A model generated the notes under the pieces. That model did not search any database. It saw nothing but the letters and a program-made list of their open reading frames with translations, and was not told the origin of the DNA. A DNA stretch of 64,000 nt from Seiridium cupressi (lineage: Eukaryota > Ascomycota > Sordariomycetes > Amphisphaeriales > Sporocadaceae), in the NCBI GenBank assembly GCA_036674765.1, contig JARVKI010000138.1, forward strand, positions 19,854 through 83,853, written 5' to 3'. Each line of letters begins with the position of its first letter. The first letter of the stretch is position 1. This document shows, one piece after another, positions 55,513 to 64,000 of this stretch. The position numbers and the translations under genes were made by a program.

Positions 55513-57036
55513 CTATTCCCAAATGAGATCAATGCTTCCTCCAATCACCTTGGAATTGAAAGCTTCCTTAATCTCAATTCGATCCGACTTTGGTCTGGCA
55601 CCCCTCAGAACGTCAGATTTCAACAGCTCGAAAGCTGCGCAGTATAGTTGATACATTGCCAATGTTCTCGCAATACACTGTCTCGCACCGAGCCCAAAAG
55701 CCATCATAAATCTGTTCATTTCATCACTTGATTTCTCCCATCTTTCCGGCTTGAACTCGGTCGGTGACTCATATACATTGTCGGAAAAGTGAATTTCTCT
55801 TGCGGACCCCGAGACAATGGTTCCAGCAGGGTAATAACGACCCTCGAAATGCCAGCCTCCGACCGGCACTTCTCGTGGAATACGGCAAGGATTGGCCATG
55901 CTAAGGCGTAAGGCCTCTCGAACCACACCATTCAAGACTGGGAGTTGCTGGATGTCCTCATGCTTGGTGATGGTCGCACCGAGGACTTCTGTGTGGACTT
56001 TCTCATAAACGTCCGGGTGTTTTGCCAGCAGAAAGCAAAGGGTAGCGAGGTTCATACCCGTGGTGTCGGTCGCGGCGTAGATCACGTCTTTGCATTGTGC
56101 TCGGACCTCAGGAGCTGGGAATCCCGCAAGCAGGAGACGGCAGGGATAAGTGGTGAGGGCGGACGGCCGCCCGCTCTGCTCGGCTTCTACTGCAGCGGCA
56201 TCGACAACGCGATTGACATAGTCGTCAACTATCTTGTGGCTCATACCGAGTGATGGATTCGGGAAGACAATGGCGTCCAGCCAGTCAACCCAATTATAAA
56301 GCCCAACTGGGAGATACCAGAGGCGGCCCGTCGCGATGAAGTTGTCCACGATTGCGCTGGCGCTCATGGTAGACCCGTCCTTGATCTTTGACTGCGCTGC
56401 TTTCTCCGCCTCTACCGAGTCGGACAAGGCTCCATAGCGGATGCCGAACAGATATTCGGTGACTTGATCGATGGACAGGCTGCGAGCGAGATCAAGCGCA
56501 TTAGCCTTACCTCCCCGTTTCCGTTCCTGGAAGAGCGTCACGTAGCGACGAATTCCATCGGTGAAAGGAGCAGTGTTCAGTCTGATGCTTGCGGTGCTGA
56601 ACATCGGTAGCACAAGTTTTGCACGGGCAGTCCTGGCTGCATGGCTAGTATTGCTGAAAATGGTTGCATGACCATCGACATCGAAATTGTTGTAGTAGTC
56701 GGGCTTCGCAAAGCCGCTTTTGTGGAGATAGATGGATTGGAGTGCCGCAGTATTAGTGAAATCGACTGAGTTGGGCCCTAAACGTACGCAGGGTCCGTAT
56801 CGTTCATGAAGGCTGTGAACGTAGGACGCTTCGTCTCCGACGTAGGAATGATAGACGAGAGCGAGATCCGTGACGCGACCAACAAGAGGCCCTGGGATAC
56901 CTGAAAGGGGATGCACAGGGCTTAAGCGGTAAAGACAGGTGAGCACGACGATCAGCGCTGGAACGATGGCTAGCACCCCCCACCAGACCGCTGGCAGCAG
57001 CAAGGCACCGTCGATCAAGTCATGAAGTCGCTCCAT
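55513..57036 (-). CDS. Cytochrome P450 monooxygenase
   Basis: A single uninterrupted exon of 507 residues from ATG 57036. An N-terminal membrane anchor (VWWGVLAIVPALIVVLTCLY) is followed by the Pro-rich hinge PLSGIPGPL. The oxygen-binding I-helix shows AATDTT. The K-helix ExxR is in EALRLS. The PERF-like motif is FKPERWE, and the haem loop is FGLGARQCIARTLA with the ligand Cys near residue 454. These place it as a microsomal class II P450 that needs a separate CPR partner. It is divergent from the DUF1989-deacetylase fusion gene across 731 bp, which suggests a shared promoter region, and convergent with the dehydrogenase. The substrate is unknown. Intact. Confidence 0.93.
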   Translation of the reverse strand: MERLHDLIDGALLLPAVWWGVLAIVPALIVVLTCLYRLSPVHPLSGIPGPLVGRVTDLALVYHSYVGDEASYVHSLHERYGPCVRLGPNSVDFTNTAALQSIYLHKSGFAKPDYYNNFDVDGHATIFSNTSHAARTARAKLVLPMFSTASIRLNTAPFTDGIRRYVTLFQERKRGGKANALDLARSLSIDQVTEYLFGIRYGALSDSVEAEKAAQSKIKDGSTMSASAIVDNFIATGRLWYLPVGLYNWVDWLDAIVFPNPSLGMSHKIVDDYVNRVVDAAAVEAEQSGRPSALTTYPCRLLLAGFPAPEVRAQCKDVIYAATDTTGMNLATLCFLLAKHPDVYEKVHTEVLGATITKHEDIQQLPVLNGVVREALRLSMANPCRIPREVPVGGWHFEGRYYPAGTIVSGSAREIHFSDNVYESPTEFKPERWEKSSDEMNRFMMAFGLGARQCIARTLAMYQLYCAAFELLKSDVLRGARPKSDRIEIKEAFNSKVIGGSIDLIWE

Positions 57037-57767
57037 TGTTTGCTCTCGTTTATGTTCCAAGAGCAAAAGACATTTCGCTGAATATTGCTCGGACCTGGCC
57101 TGCTGGTATTAACAATCTTTATGCATTGTATTGCAGTATTCGGGCGCAGCACAGATCGGGCAAAGGCAAGAACATACAAGGTGTGTGCATCATTGCCCCG
57201 ATCATGATTCGCGGGGTGTTGAGGGGGTCCACAGGCAAGTTACCTCGCTACTGCTACCCAGTAATCTCGCATCACTACATAATCCCCTACCAAAAGGTCC
57301 CACCTCCTCGGCGGATCGGCCAACGACTGCAGGCACGCCCCAATCTTGAAATGGAGTATGATTACTTCACACGCTCTGTTGCCGAAGCAGGCAGATAAAC
57401 CACTGCTGGGGTAAGGCGTCGTTTTCCTGGCGCGGATTCACTGGCTGCGTGGAGGTGGCAGGCGGTCCGCTGCATCAGAACGCAGCTCCAGTTCCAATCT
57501 GCCGTGGTTGGTCGGATATGTTCTGTACTGCACGCCTTGAGCTGTCCGCCGGTCGGGGATCTTCTCCATCAACTTGGCCGTATCCTTCCCCGATCTGCTC
57601 AATGGCAACAACGGCTTTGCTCCGAGGTGGTGATAGCTACGGGCGGGGCACGCACAGCGAACTCTCTGGAGGTGATATTTGTACTGAGGCAGATCCGAAA
57701 TTTGTTGAAGACTTCTAAGCTTTTCCTCTTCTCGCCTGATCATCTTAGCGATATTAGCATATCAGCA
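57037..57767. promoter_or_regulatory. Divergent promoter region, P450 and fusion gene
   Basis: 731 bp between two divergent starts. It contains ATCGGCCA (57315-57322), matching the motif cluster upstream of the dehydrogenase, and further CGG-rich words such as CCGCCGG near 57548. CT-rich sequence precedes the fusion gene ATG. The frame upstream of that ATG happens to be open but lacks conserved sequence. Confidence 0.45.
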
Positions 57768-59399
57768 ATGGCTCCAACCATTATTCCAGCACGAACTGCT
57801 GTTGCTTGCTCTGTCCGTGCCGGTCAGAGCATCAAAGTTACCAACACATATGGCAAGCAGGTTGTTGATTTCTGGGCCTTCAACCCCAACGATTCAAACG
57901 ACTTCTTGTCTATGGTACATACGCGAACGATCCTGCTGTCCGTTTCCATTCGTGCAGGCGACTCGCTATATAGTACGCGGCGAAAACCGATGCTAAAACT
58001 AGTGGAGGACACGACGCGTGGAGTCCACGATATGATCTGGTCTGCGTGCGACAGCGAGCGCTATCGCATGCAGGGCTTCGAAGGATACCACGATAACTGT
58101 ACTGACAACATGCACACGGCCCTGCGAAATGAGTTTCCGCAAGTCAAGATCGCGGACGACTGGGTACCCGATCCTCTGAACCTGTTCATGAACGTCGCCA
58201 TTGATCACCATGGGAATCTCGACATACGCAATCCGACCAGCGAGAAAGGCCAGTATGTCGTCTTGCGGGCTGAGTCTGATCTTGTCCTGGTCATGAGCTC
58301 TTGTCCGCAAGATTTGGCACCGGTCAATGCTGGCGCCCCGACCGACTGTGAATACGAGATCTTGAACAATGACGCTTCAAGCACCGTCCTGGCGGCAGTG
58401 GGCAATATTGCCGCCTCGATCCCCGAGGCACTGGCCGGTCCGGTTCGACCTAAGCGGGTAAAAGTGTGTCTGTCATTCGACTTTGACGCCGTCTCACATT
58501 GGTTGGGCACTGGCTGTCACCCCGACAATAACATGGCCGACTATAGCTCTGGCATCTTCGCGGGGCAGATTGGATCGATGCGACTGCTTAACATGTTGAA
58601 GAAGAGAGGCATTGCCGATAAGGTGACATGGTTCATTCCCGGCCACACCATGGAAACGTTCCCGAACTCGGTTCAAAAGGTTGTAGCGTCAGGAGCCGAG
58701 ATCGGTCTGCATGGTTACTCGCATGAAGGAATCTATCAGATGACGCCGGAACAGGAAAGAGATGTCTTGAAGAAGTGCATAGAAGTCGCTACTGAGCTTT
58801 GTGGGGGCAAGCGGCCACGTGGCTATCGAGCTCCCATGTACACAATTCGTGAGACTACTGTCAAGCTGCTGCGCGAACATGAGTTCCTATACGACACCTC
58901 ACTCATGCACCACGATTCACAGCCGTACTGGACACCTGCGGACCCCCCTATCGAGACGATCGACTTCTCCAAGGATGCATCCTCATGGTTGAAGCCAACA
59001 AAGATCACTGATCCGGCCGATGTCAATCCGCTCAAGAGCGGCGAGCATCCGCTGGTGGAGATTCCATGTGGCTGGTACAACGAGGATATGATGCCTCTGC
59101 AGTACCTACCACATCTTGCGAACAGCATGGGTTACGTGTCCACGCGCGTGGTCGAGCAAATGTGGAAAGACAAATTCTTGTGGCTGTGGGAAAATGCTGC
59201 TGCCTCCGAGAAGAGTTTCGAATCAGCCGATTTCATCTTTCCCATATTGATGCATCCAGATACGAGCGGAATGGCGCATATCATCGGTATGGCCGATCGT
59301 ATTGTCTCTTGGCTTCAGTCTTGGGGTGAGGCTGTGGAGTTCTGCAAGCACGAGGATATAGCGCGGGAGTGGTTAGCCACGCGGAAGAGTGAACTTTAA
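57768..59399 (+). CDS. DUF1989 / polysaccharide deacetylase fusion protein
   Basis: A single-exon frame of 543 residues from ATG 57768. Residues about 5-200 are a DUF1989 (urea-carboxylase-associated) domain, with CDSERYRMQGFEGYHDNCTD, PLNLFMNVAIDHHGNL and VMSSCPQDLAPVNAG. Residues about 228-535 are a NodB-type deacetylase related to bacterial peptidoglycan deacetylases and PuuE-like amidohydrolases. Motif 1 is SFDFDAVS (238-240), motif 2 is HGYSH (metal ligands His315 and His319), and motif 3 is RGYRAPMY. No signal peptide is visible, so a cytosolic amidohydrolase is more likely than a cell-wall enzyme. DUF1989 links elsewhere to urea and amine metabolism. Both domains keep their motifs, and no intron or stop separates them. 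The substrate is unknown. Confidence 0.88.
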   Translation: MAPTIIPARTAVACSVRAGQSIKVTNTYGKQVVDFWAFNPNDSNDFLSMVHTRTILLSVSIRAGDSLYSTRRKPMLKLVEDTTRGVHDMIWSACDSERYRMQGFEGYHDNCTDNMHTALRNEFPQVKIADDWVPDPLNLFMNVAIDHHGNLDIRNPTSEKGQYVVLRAESDLVLVMSSCPQDLAPVNAGAPTDCEYEILNNDASSTVLAAVGNIAASIPEALAGPVRPKRVKVCLSFDFDAVSHWLGTGCHPDNNMADYSSGIFAGQIGSMRLLNMLKKRGIADKVTWFIPGHTMETFPNSVQKVVASGAEIGLHGYSHEGIYQMTPEQERDVLKKCIEVATELCGGKRPRGYRAPMYTIRETTVKLLREHEFLYDTSLMHHDSQPYWTPADPPIETIDFSKDASSWLKPTKITDPADVNPLKSGEHPLVEIPCGWYNEDMMPLQYLPHLANSMGYVSTRVVEQMWKDKFLWLWENAAASEKSFESADFIFPILMHPDTSGMAHIIGMADRIVSWLQSWGEAVEFCKHEDIAREWLATRKSEL

Positions 59400-60634
59400 T
59401 GCTAAATGGACGAGGCCGGTGGCGTTTGGTCAAAGTAGCGACTGCATCTCTTGACCGACAGTATGATAACTTCACGACGTACAACCTCGATACGTTTGTT
59501 TTCAATAGTTTCGTTGCCTCAACGCGATATTGCGTCGACCGTCCACCTTTGGACCAGGGTGTATCTCATACTTCAGTGTTACATATAATCGCCTTTCGTT
59601 ACAAATTTAGCCTTGGCGCCAATGCGGGCCTTAAATATCTATGGGTTGCTTAGTTGCAGATTGATTGTCTTAGCCCATTACGATTCTAGATTATCGCAAA
59701 GGAGCTGGCGGTGTGAAAGAGACACTGGGTTCTATTCACAATGTAGGGTCTTCCATGTCTAGTACTAATACCAGTTAAGAGTAGCGTAATCGATTGGCTC
59801 CGATAATCCATCAACTCCACTCATCATTTCAGCACAATCATGATAAATATGTATCCTGGTCATCAAGCAGACCTTGAAGTCAATGTCCGTGTAGTAGTAG
59901 TCATTGTAGATATCTGCTGTGGCTGTGATAGTAACCACCGTCGAATCCCTTGTATCAAATACCTCGACTACTCTTAAGAACCAGATCAGGTACCTAATAT
60001 ACTTTCAATTAGGCATGTGTTTTCCGGCGGCTTTTGTGATCCGCACTCACGGCCAATTGGTTCAGTCTAGAGATAGCTACAGGCCGCCAGGATATCTTTA
60101 TCTACTATAAGCGCTAATCGAGGCGATGGGGATTTATACTACCGTTGCAAAGTAATTAGCAGCCTCCCTACGAGGTCCTGGGATTTTGGCATGGGTGCAC
60201 TTTTAGTGGGACAGTATGAATGTACTTGGTCTGTTTAACAAATGTTTTACCTAATAAGCAATCCCCCAGTCGACTTGCAACTGTAACATGCAAACCGGAT
60301 CAAAATAGATTACCTAGTCAACTATAGCTTCCTGTACCTAAACATATTCACCAGGAAAAAATATATGTAAATGTACATATGGATTAGCACTTTATCCATA
60401 CGTGGACGTACTAAGCCACAACATCCTGGCGACCTGTACGGAAGCCGCCCTAGCGGTGCCCCGCGCGGCGTCGGCATTACTGATAAGACCAAGCAGAATC
60501 ACTGGAGCCGATACTTCGATTACTTCGTGTCTCTTGCGCTCATCTGTACCACCTTTTCGGGCAAACTGTTCTCCATCAGCCCCATAAACACCGCCGTCGA
60601 GGCTCGCACTCGCCGGCTACCACCGTCTGTTAGA
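59400..60634. other. Intergenic
   Basis: Spacer and promoter of the regulator. AT-rich and without a supported gene. The regulator's frame is open upstream to an ATG at 60371, but that stretch lacks conserved sequence. Confidence 0.4.
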
Positions 60635-63481
60635 ATGGATGCCCGAGACTTAATCGGCGCAAGGCGGCCGTCGTCTCAACCTCGACCCTATCGGTCAAAG
60701 CGTCAACGGCCCTGTGATACCTGCAGACGCCGGAAGCAAGCCTGCTGCTTTGATGACGGCCCGCATTGCCGCGTCTGCCGCGAGCTCGACATTGACTGCA
60801 CTTTTAATGAGCCACCTAGTAAGCGGCGCAGACATGAGCAGCCACTGTCCCGCCCGGCGCTCCCACCGAGGCGTTCTGCCGGCCACTCTGAGGATCAGAT
60901 GGGCCCCGATGAGGACTCTTCAGCAGCTCCTCTGGATATAGAGTTAATGGGACAGAGCGTCACTGACAACGATGCTGGAGATGGGCTTGACTCGGCGGAT
61001 CGGTGCACTGTTGCCGTTGGTCAAAACGGCACAATTAACTCAGCATGGGCCCATTCTGGTCCAGCTGCCGGCGCTCTAGCTACCGCTACACCGGGAGATT
61101 GTGGTGGACGCTATCCGGACGGGAATCTTGGCGGTTTGGGTTTTGGTTCTAGTGGAGGCATGGAATCACAACTGCTGCATCCAATCCACAACGACATGTG
61201 GTATCTGGCCTCGCTGTGGGATGCAGGTCTGCCTGGTCCCATGATTCCGACGCTGGATAATGGTACGCTGGGTGATCTGGACGTCAACGGCTATCAGCAA
61301 GATCCTCTATTCAGGACTCCCAATGACCAATCCTCGCCGCCTATTCCATCTGATTCGCAACAGGGCGTAGCACAACAGCGCCAACTGGGCATACCTGACA
61401 CTGCCTCCGACGTTGACGTTCATACTCAAGTGATCCGTTCGCTCGATGTCCAGGAACATGATGGCTCGGCGCAATACATTGGACTTTCCGGGGATGTTGA
61501 CCCCTGCTTTCTGCAGCATTTGCAATTCTCGGATGATGGGGTTTGTGACTTTGGACATTTTCAATATCGTCGAGTAGCGGGGAGATTACCGCCGGCGGAA
61601 CACTTACCATCCTCTGGGCAGACATTTGCACATTTCGTCATCAGTAAACCAAAAGAGAATGAGGACAACTCCAGTCCCTCTGTTACGACCAGTGACCGCG
61701 AGCCCGTGCTAAGCCTGAACGAGCGGTTGAGGCCGGAGACTGAATCACGTTTAGTTGGCTTGTTAGTATTGTTCTGAACCTTTTCTTGGTTGCTTTCAGA
61801 TCACTCCCCAACTCCCTTCTTCTATTTCCTCTCATCTCCATGTAATTATCTGTGGTGACGGTCCTGACTCTGCGGCGCACTTAGGTTTCTACGATACGTT
61901 TTTCCTGGTCTCCCAGTGTTATCACGTAGCCAGCTCAAAGTCCGCACCATCTCCCTCATTCCCGAGGTTCAATTCCTGTCGAGCATGCCCTCGTATCTTG
62001 CCGCTGCCGTCTATGCTTCGGCAGTCCCGTTTCGGAGATATGACCCAATTCTTTGTGTGTCTCAGCTGGATTCAGCCCAAGATGCATCGGCTCTCTGGCA
62101 AATAGCATACCGTGGCATACAGAAAAACATGCACAACCCGTGCCTTTCTTTGATCCAAACTATACTGATCTACCTACAGAAGGCCAGTGAACGCACCTTT
62201 ACCGCTACAGCTGACCTACCAGGCCACTGGCCGCTGCTGGGATCGGCAGTCAATATAGCATTCCAGCTTGGCTTACACCTGGACTGTCAGTCGTGGCCTA
62301 TACCCCCTTGGGAGCGACGCTTGCGTCGCAGGCTATGGTGGGCATTGTACTCCGAAGCTACATGGCGGAGCCTTCTGCTAGGACTCCCCAATGCTATCCC
62401 AAATGATGAGTGGGATGTCAGTTCACTCGAAGGTAATGACTTCGTCATTGATCACTTTCAGTGCCCGGCTGAGGTGGTTCCTCACCGCGATCCTTCGCCC
62501 CAGAATGAGTGTCGGTTCTGCCATGGCGGCTACGATTTCCGATTCCTGGCTTCCTTATCAACTCAGGCGTCGGAGATCTACCGCGAATTATATACGCTAT
62601 CTGCGATTAAGCGCGTCGGCCATGATTTTGGTGCTTCCGTAACGGTTTGCCAGCGACTACTAGCGGGGATTCAAAATTGGAAGAAGAGCCTACCGGCGTA
62701 TATGGTAATGGAGACCCGACCTGGCAGCTTCGGGGACCGTGACTACTTCCACCCCGGATCGGCGACTCAGATCAAGCTGGCAATCCTAACTGCGGAGGTC
62801 TTGGTCTATAAGGCCATGCTTCGCCCACTGCCTTCCTTCTTAGCGTCCAAAGGGTTTCATAGAGGGAGTCAGCGACCAACAACCAGTGAGCACCAGGCAG
62901 ACAGTGCGCTTCCACCGGATGGACAAGCGCACAGTCATAACTATCAGGACCAATTACCGTATAACAATCCTGATACAGTCCTAGAAACCTTTCGCGGCGC
63001 TATAGACGTGGCACAGCGTGCCTCATCTTTTGCTTGCCAGCTCAGTTCATATGATCGTAACAGTCTCTTTTACTCATGTGAGTTCTACTATCTCTGTCGT
63101 CGTCTAATGTGGATATCTCATTCTTCGGGGTCCTACCACTCTTGAGTTACGAGATGTTTTTATTTTGTGAGTGTTCGCCTACTGACTTGGTCATTTTCAC
63201 ACTCAGGGACACAGAACTGCTTCGCTGCCATCTCCAACTTCATCATAATCCTACTTATACAAGCGCCGACGGTAGATATGTCAAAAGAGATGCTGGCGCT
63301 CCTCGCGCGATGGGTTGTCGTCTTGCGCGAGCAGTGCATACTTTTTGGTCAAATGCAACTTGGACTTATACACTTAGACTCTATTTTCAGGCTAGGAATG
63401 GAGAAGGCGTTGCGGCTGCCACCACACGTGAAGGCAGCTGTTGAAGCTGAGCTACCAACCCGCAGACTTTACAAAGAATAG
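60635..63481 (+). CDS. Zn2Cys6 transcription factor with fungal-specific domain
   Basis: Three exons (60635-61761, 61885-63077, 63207-63481) join in phase to 864 residues. Introns are 123 and 129 nt with GTTAGT and GTGAGT donors. A basic N-terminus precedes the C6 cluster RPCDTCRRRKQACCFDDGPH (Cys at 27, 30, 37/38, 45, 48 and 55). A long low-complexity linker follows. The fungal-specific TF domain starts around the first splice site (RYVFPGLPVLSRSQL) and includes CLSLIQTILIYLQK, GSAVNIAFQLGLHLDCQSW and WERRLRRRLWWALY, typical of the middle homology region. The C-terminus is helical. It is the only regulator beside the dehydrogenase, P450 and fusion genes and is a likely pathway-specific activator. 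A longer form from ATG 60371 is possible. Confidence 0.88.
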
Positions 63482-64000
63482 TGAGGTTTAGCATCCTGTT
63501 ATAGAAGTTTATGGCGTCAATAAGCTTCTCTTCTAGGGGACCATCAGCCTTGCACCCCTAAAGGTGCCATGCATAGCGTCTTTAGGAGGGCTGCATACCC
63601 TGACCACATTGATTCCCCCGATCAAGCCATGCACAGATTTGTTAAGTCGGGAAAACAATACCACGTCTTCCATTGGTTAGCTTTGTCAACACCGTATCAG
63701 CATTTCTGTAAAGTTGCGATATCGCCTGTCATTGCGGGAGCATAAAACAGGCGGGATAATGTGGTGAGGACATCAACAATCTGGAAAAGAACAATAATCT
63801 ATAGATATCTTTTAAGTAACCTTAAAAGGGACAAATAGCGCCTGGCTGTTGCAGACTGACTCTTAAAACCTGCATTGTCACGGTCCTATATACTGGTGAT
63901 TTGGTATATTGTTGTTGCACGAAGAAGAAGAAAGGAGGAAACTAAGTTCTAGGCTAGTGTGACGGCCTTTTGTAGGCGCCGTGCCGCTAGCGCCTTAGTG
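63482..64000. other. Intergenic, right edge
   Basis: No supported gene seen. Confidence 0.4.

Noticed and set aside
57504..57767. N-terminal extension of the DUF1989-deacetylase protein
   Set aside because: The frame is open upstream, but the sequence is not conserved-looking, and the ATG at 57768 sits right before the DUF1989 domain after a CT-rich leader.
1..64000. CRISPR array, rRNA or bacterial operons
   Set aside because: No regularly spaced repeats, no rRNA-like sequence and no bacterial gene layout were seen. The introns and gene families are fungal.

Overview
The window looks like a piece of a filamentous ascomycete genome (Pezizomycotina, probably Eurotiales-like). Genes carry short introns of about 50-130 nt with GT-AG ends and CTAAC/CTGAC-type branch sites. 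The gene content is typical of fungal accessory or subtelomeric DNA: Zn2Cys6 regulators, DUF3176 membrane proteins, HET, BTB and F-box proteins, a FUSC-type exporter, P450s, and a Tc1/mariner copy with RIP-like decay. No bacterial operons, rRNA or CRISPR arrays are visible.

Left part (1-33.4 kb). This is a sparse, decaying accessory region. Intact models are a Zn2Cys6 regulator (9575-11188), a serine/threonine-rich single-pass surface protein (13012-14153), an alpha/beta hydrolase (17977-18981) and a small charged orphan (21096-21524). Between them lie many genes that are almost complete but carry one or a few in-frame stop codons: a DUF3176 protein, a Zn2Cys6 regulator, a multi-pass membrane protein, a secreted protein, an F-box protein, a Gln-rich orphan, a BTB protein with a Cys-rich tail and a glycosyltransferase. 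There are also shorter relics of a GMC oxidoreductase and a P450, and a 1.3 kb Tc1-like element.

Middle part (33.4-53.5 kb). Intact genes are a 1,022-residue FUSC/ArAE exporter, a rhodopsin-domain membrane protein and a second DUF3176 protein. A tRNA-derived SINE with a poly(A) tail and target-site duplication sits at 40652-41057. A divergent pair at 45.7-47.3 kb joins a subtilisin-like protease to a small protein that resembles fungal gasdermin-like proteins. Adjacent gasdermin/subtilase genes are known in fungal regulated cell death, but here the small protein has two tandem stops. A HET-domain pseudogene and an ankyrin relic follow.

Right part (53.8-63.5 kb). Four intact genes lie together: a short-chain dehydrogenase, a P450, a large two-domain protein fusing DUF1989 to a NodB-type polysaccharide deacetylase (divergent from the P450), and an 864-residue Zn2Cys6 regulator. 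They read as a small regulated metabolic cluster. A cluster of TGGCCGAY motifs, including a 16-bp perfect palindrome, lies upstream of the dehydrogenase, and a matching 8-mer lies in the P450/fusion-gene promoter region. The DUF1989-deacetylase fusion and its cluster, and the gasdermin-like/protease pair, are the best candidates for undescribed biology.
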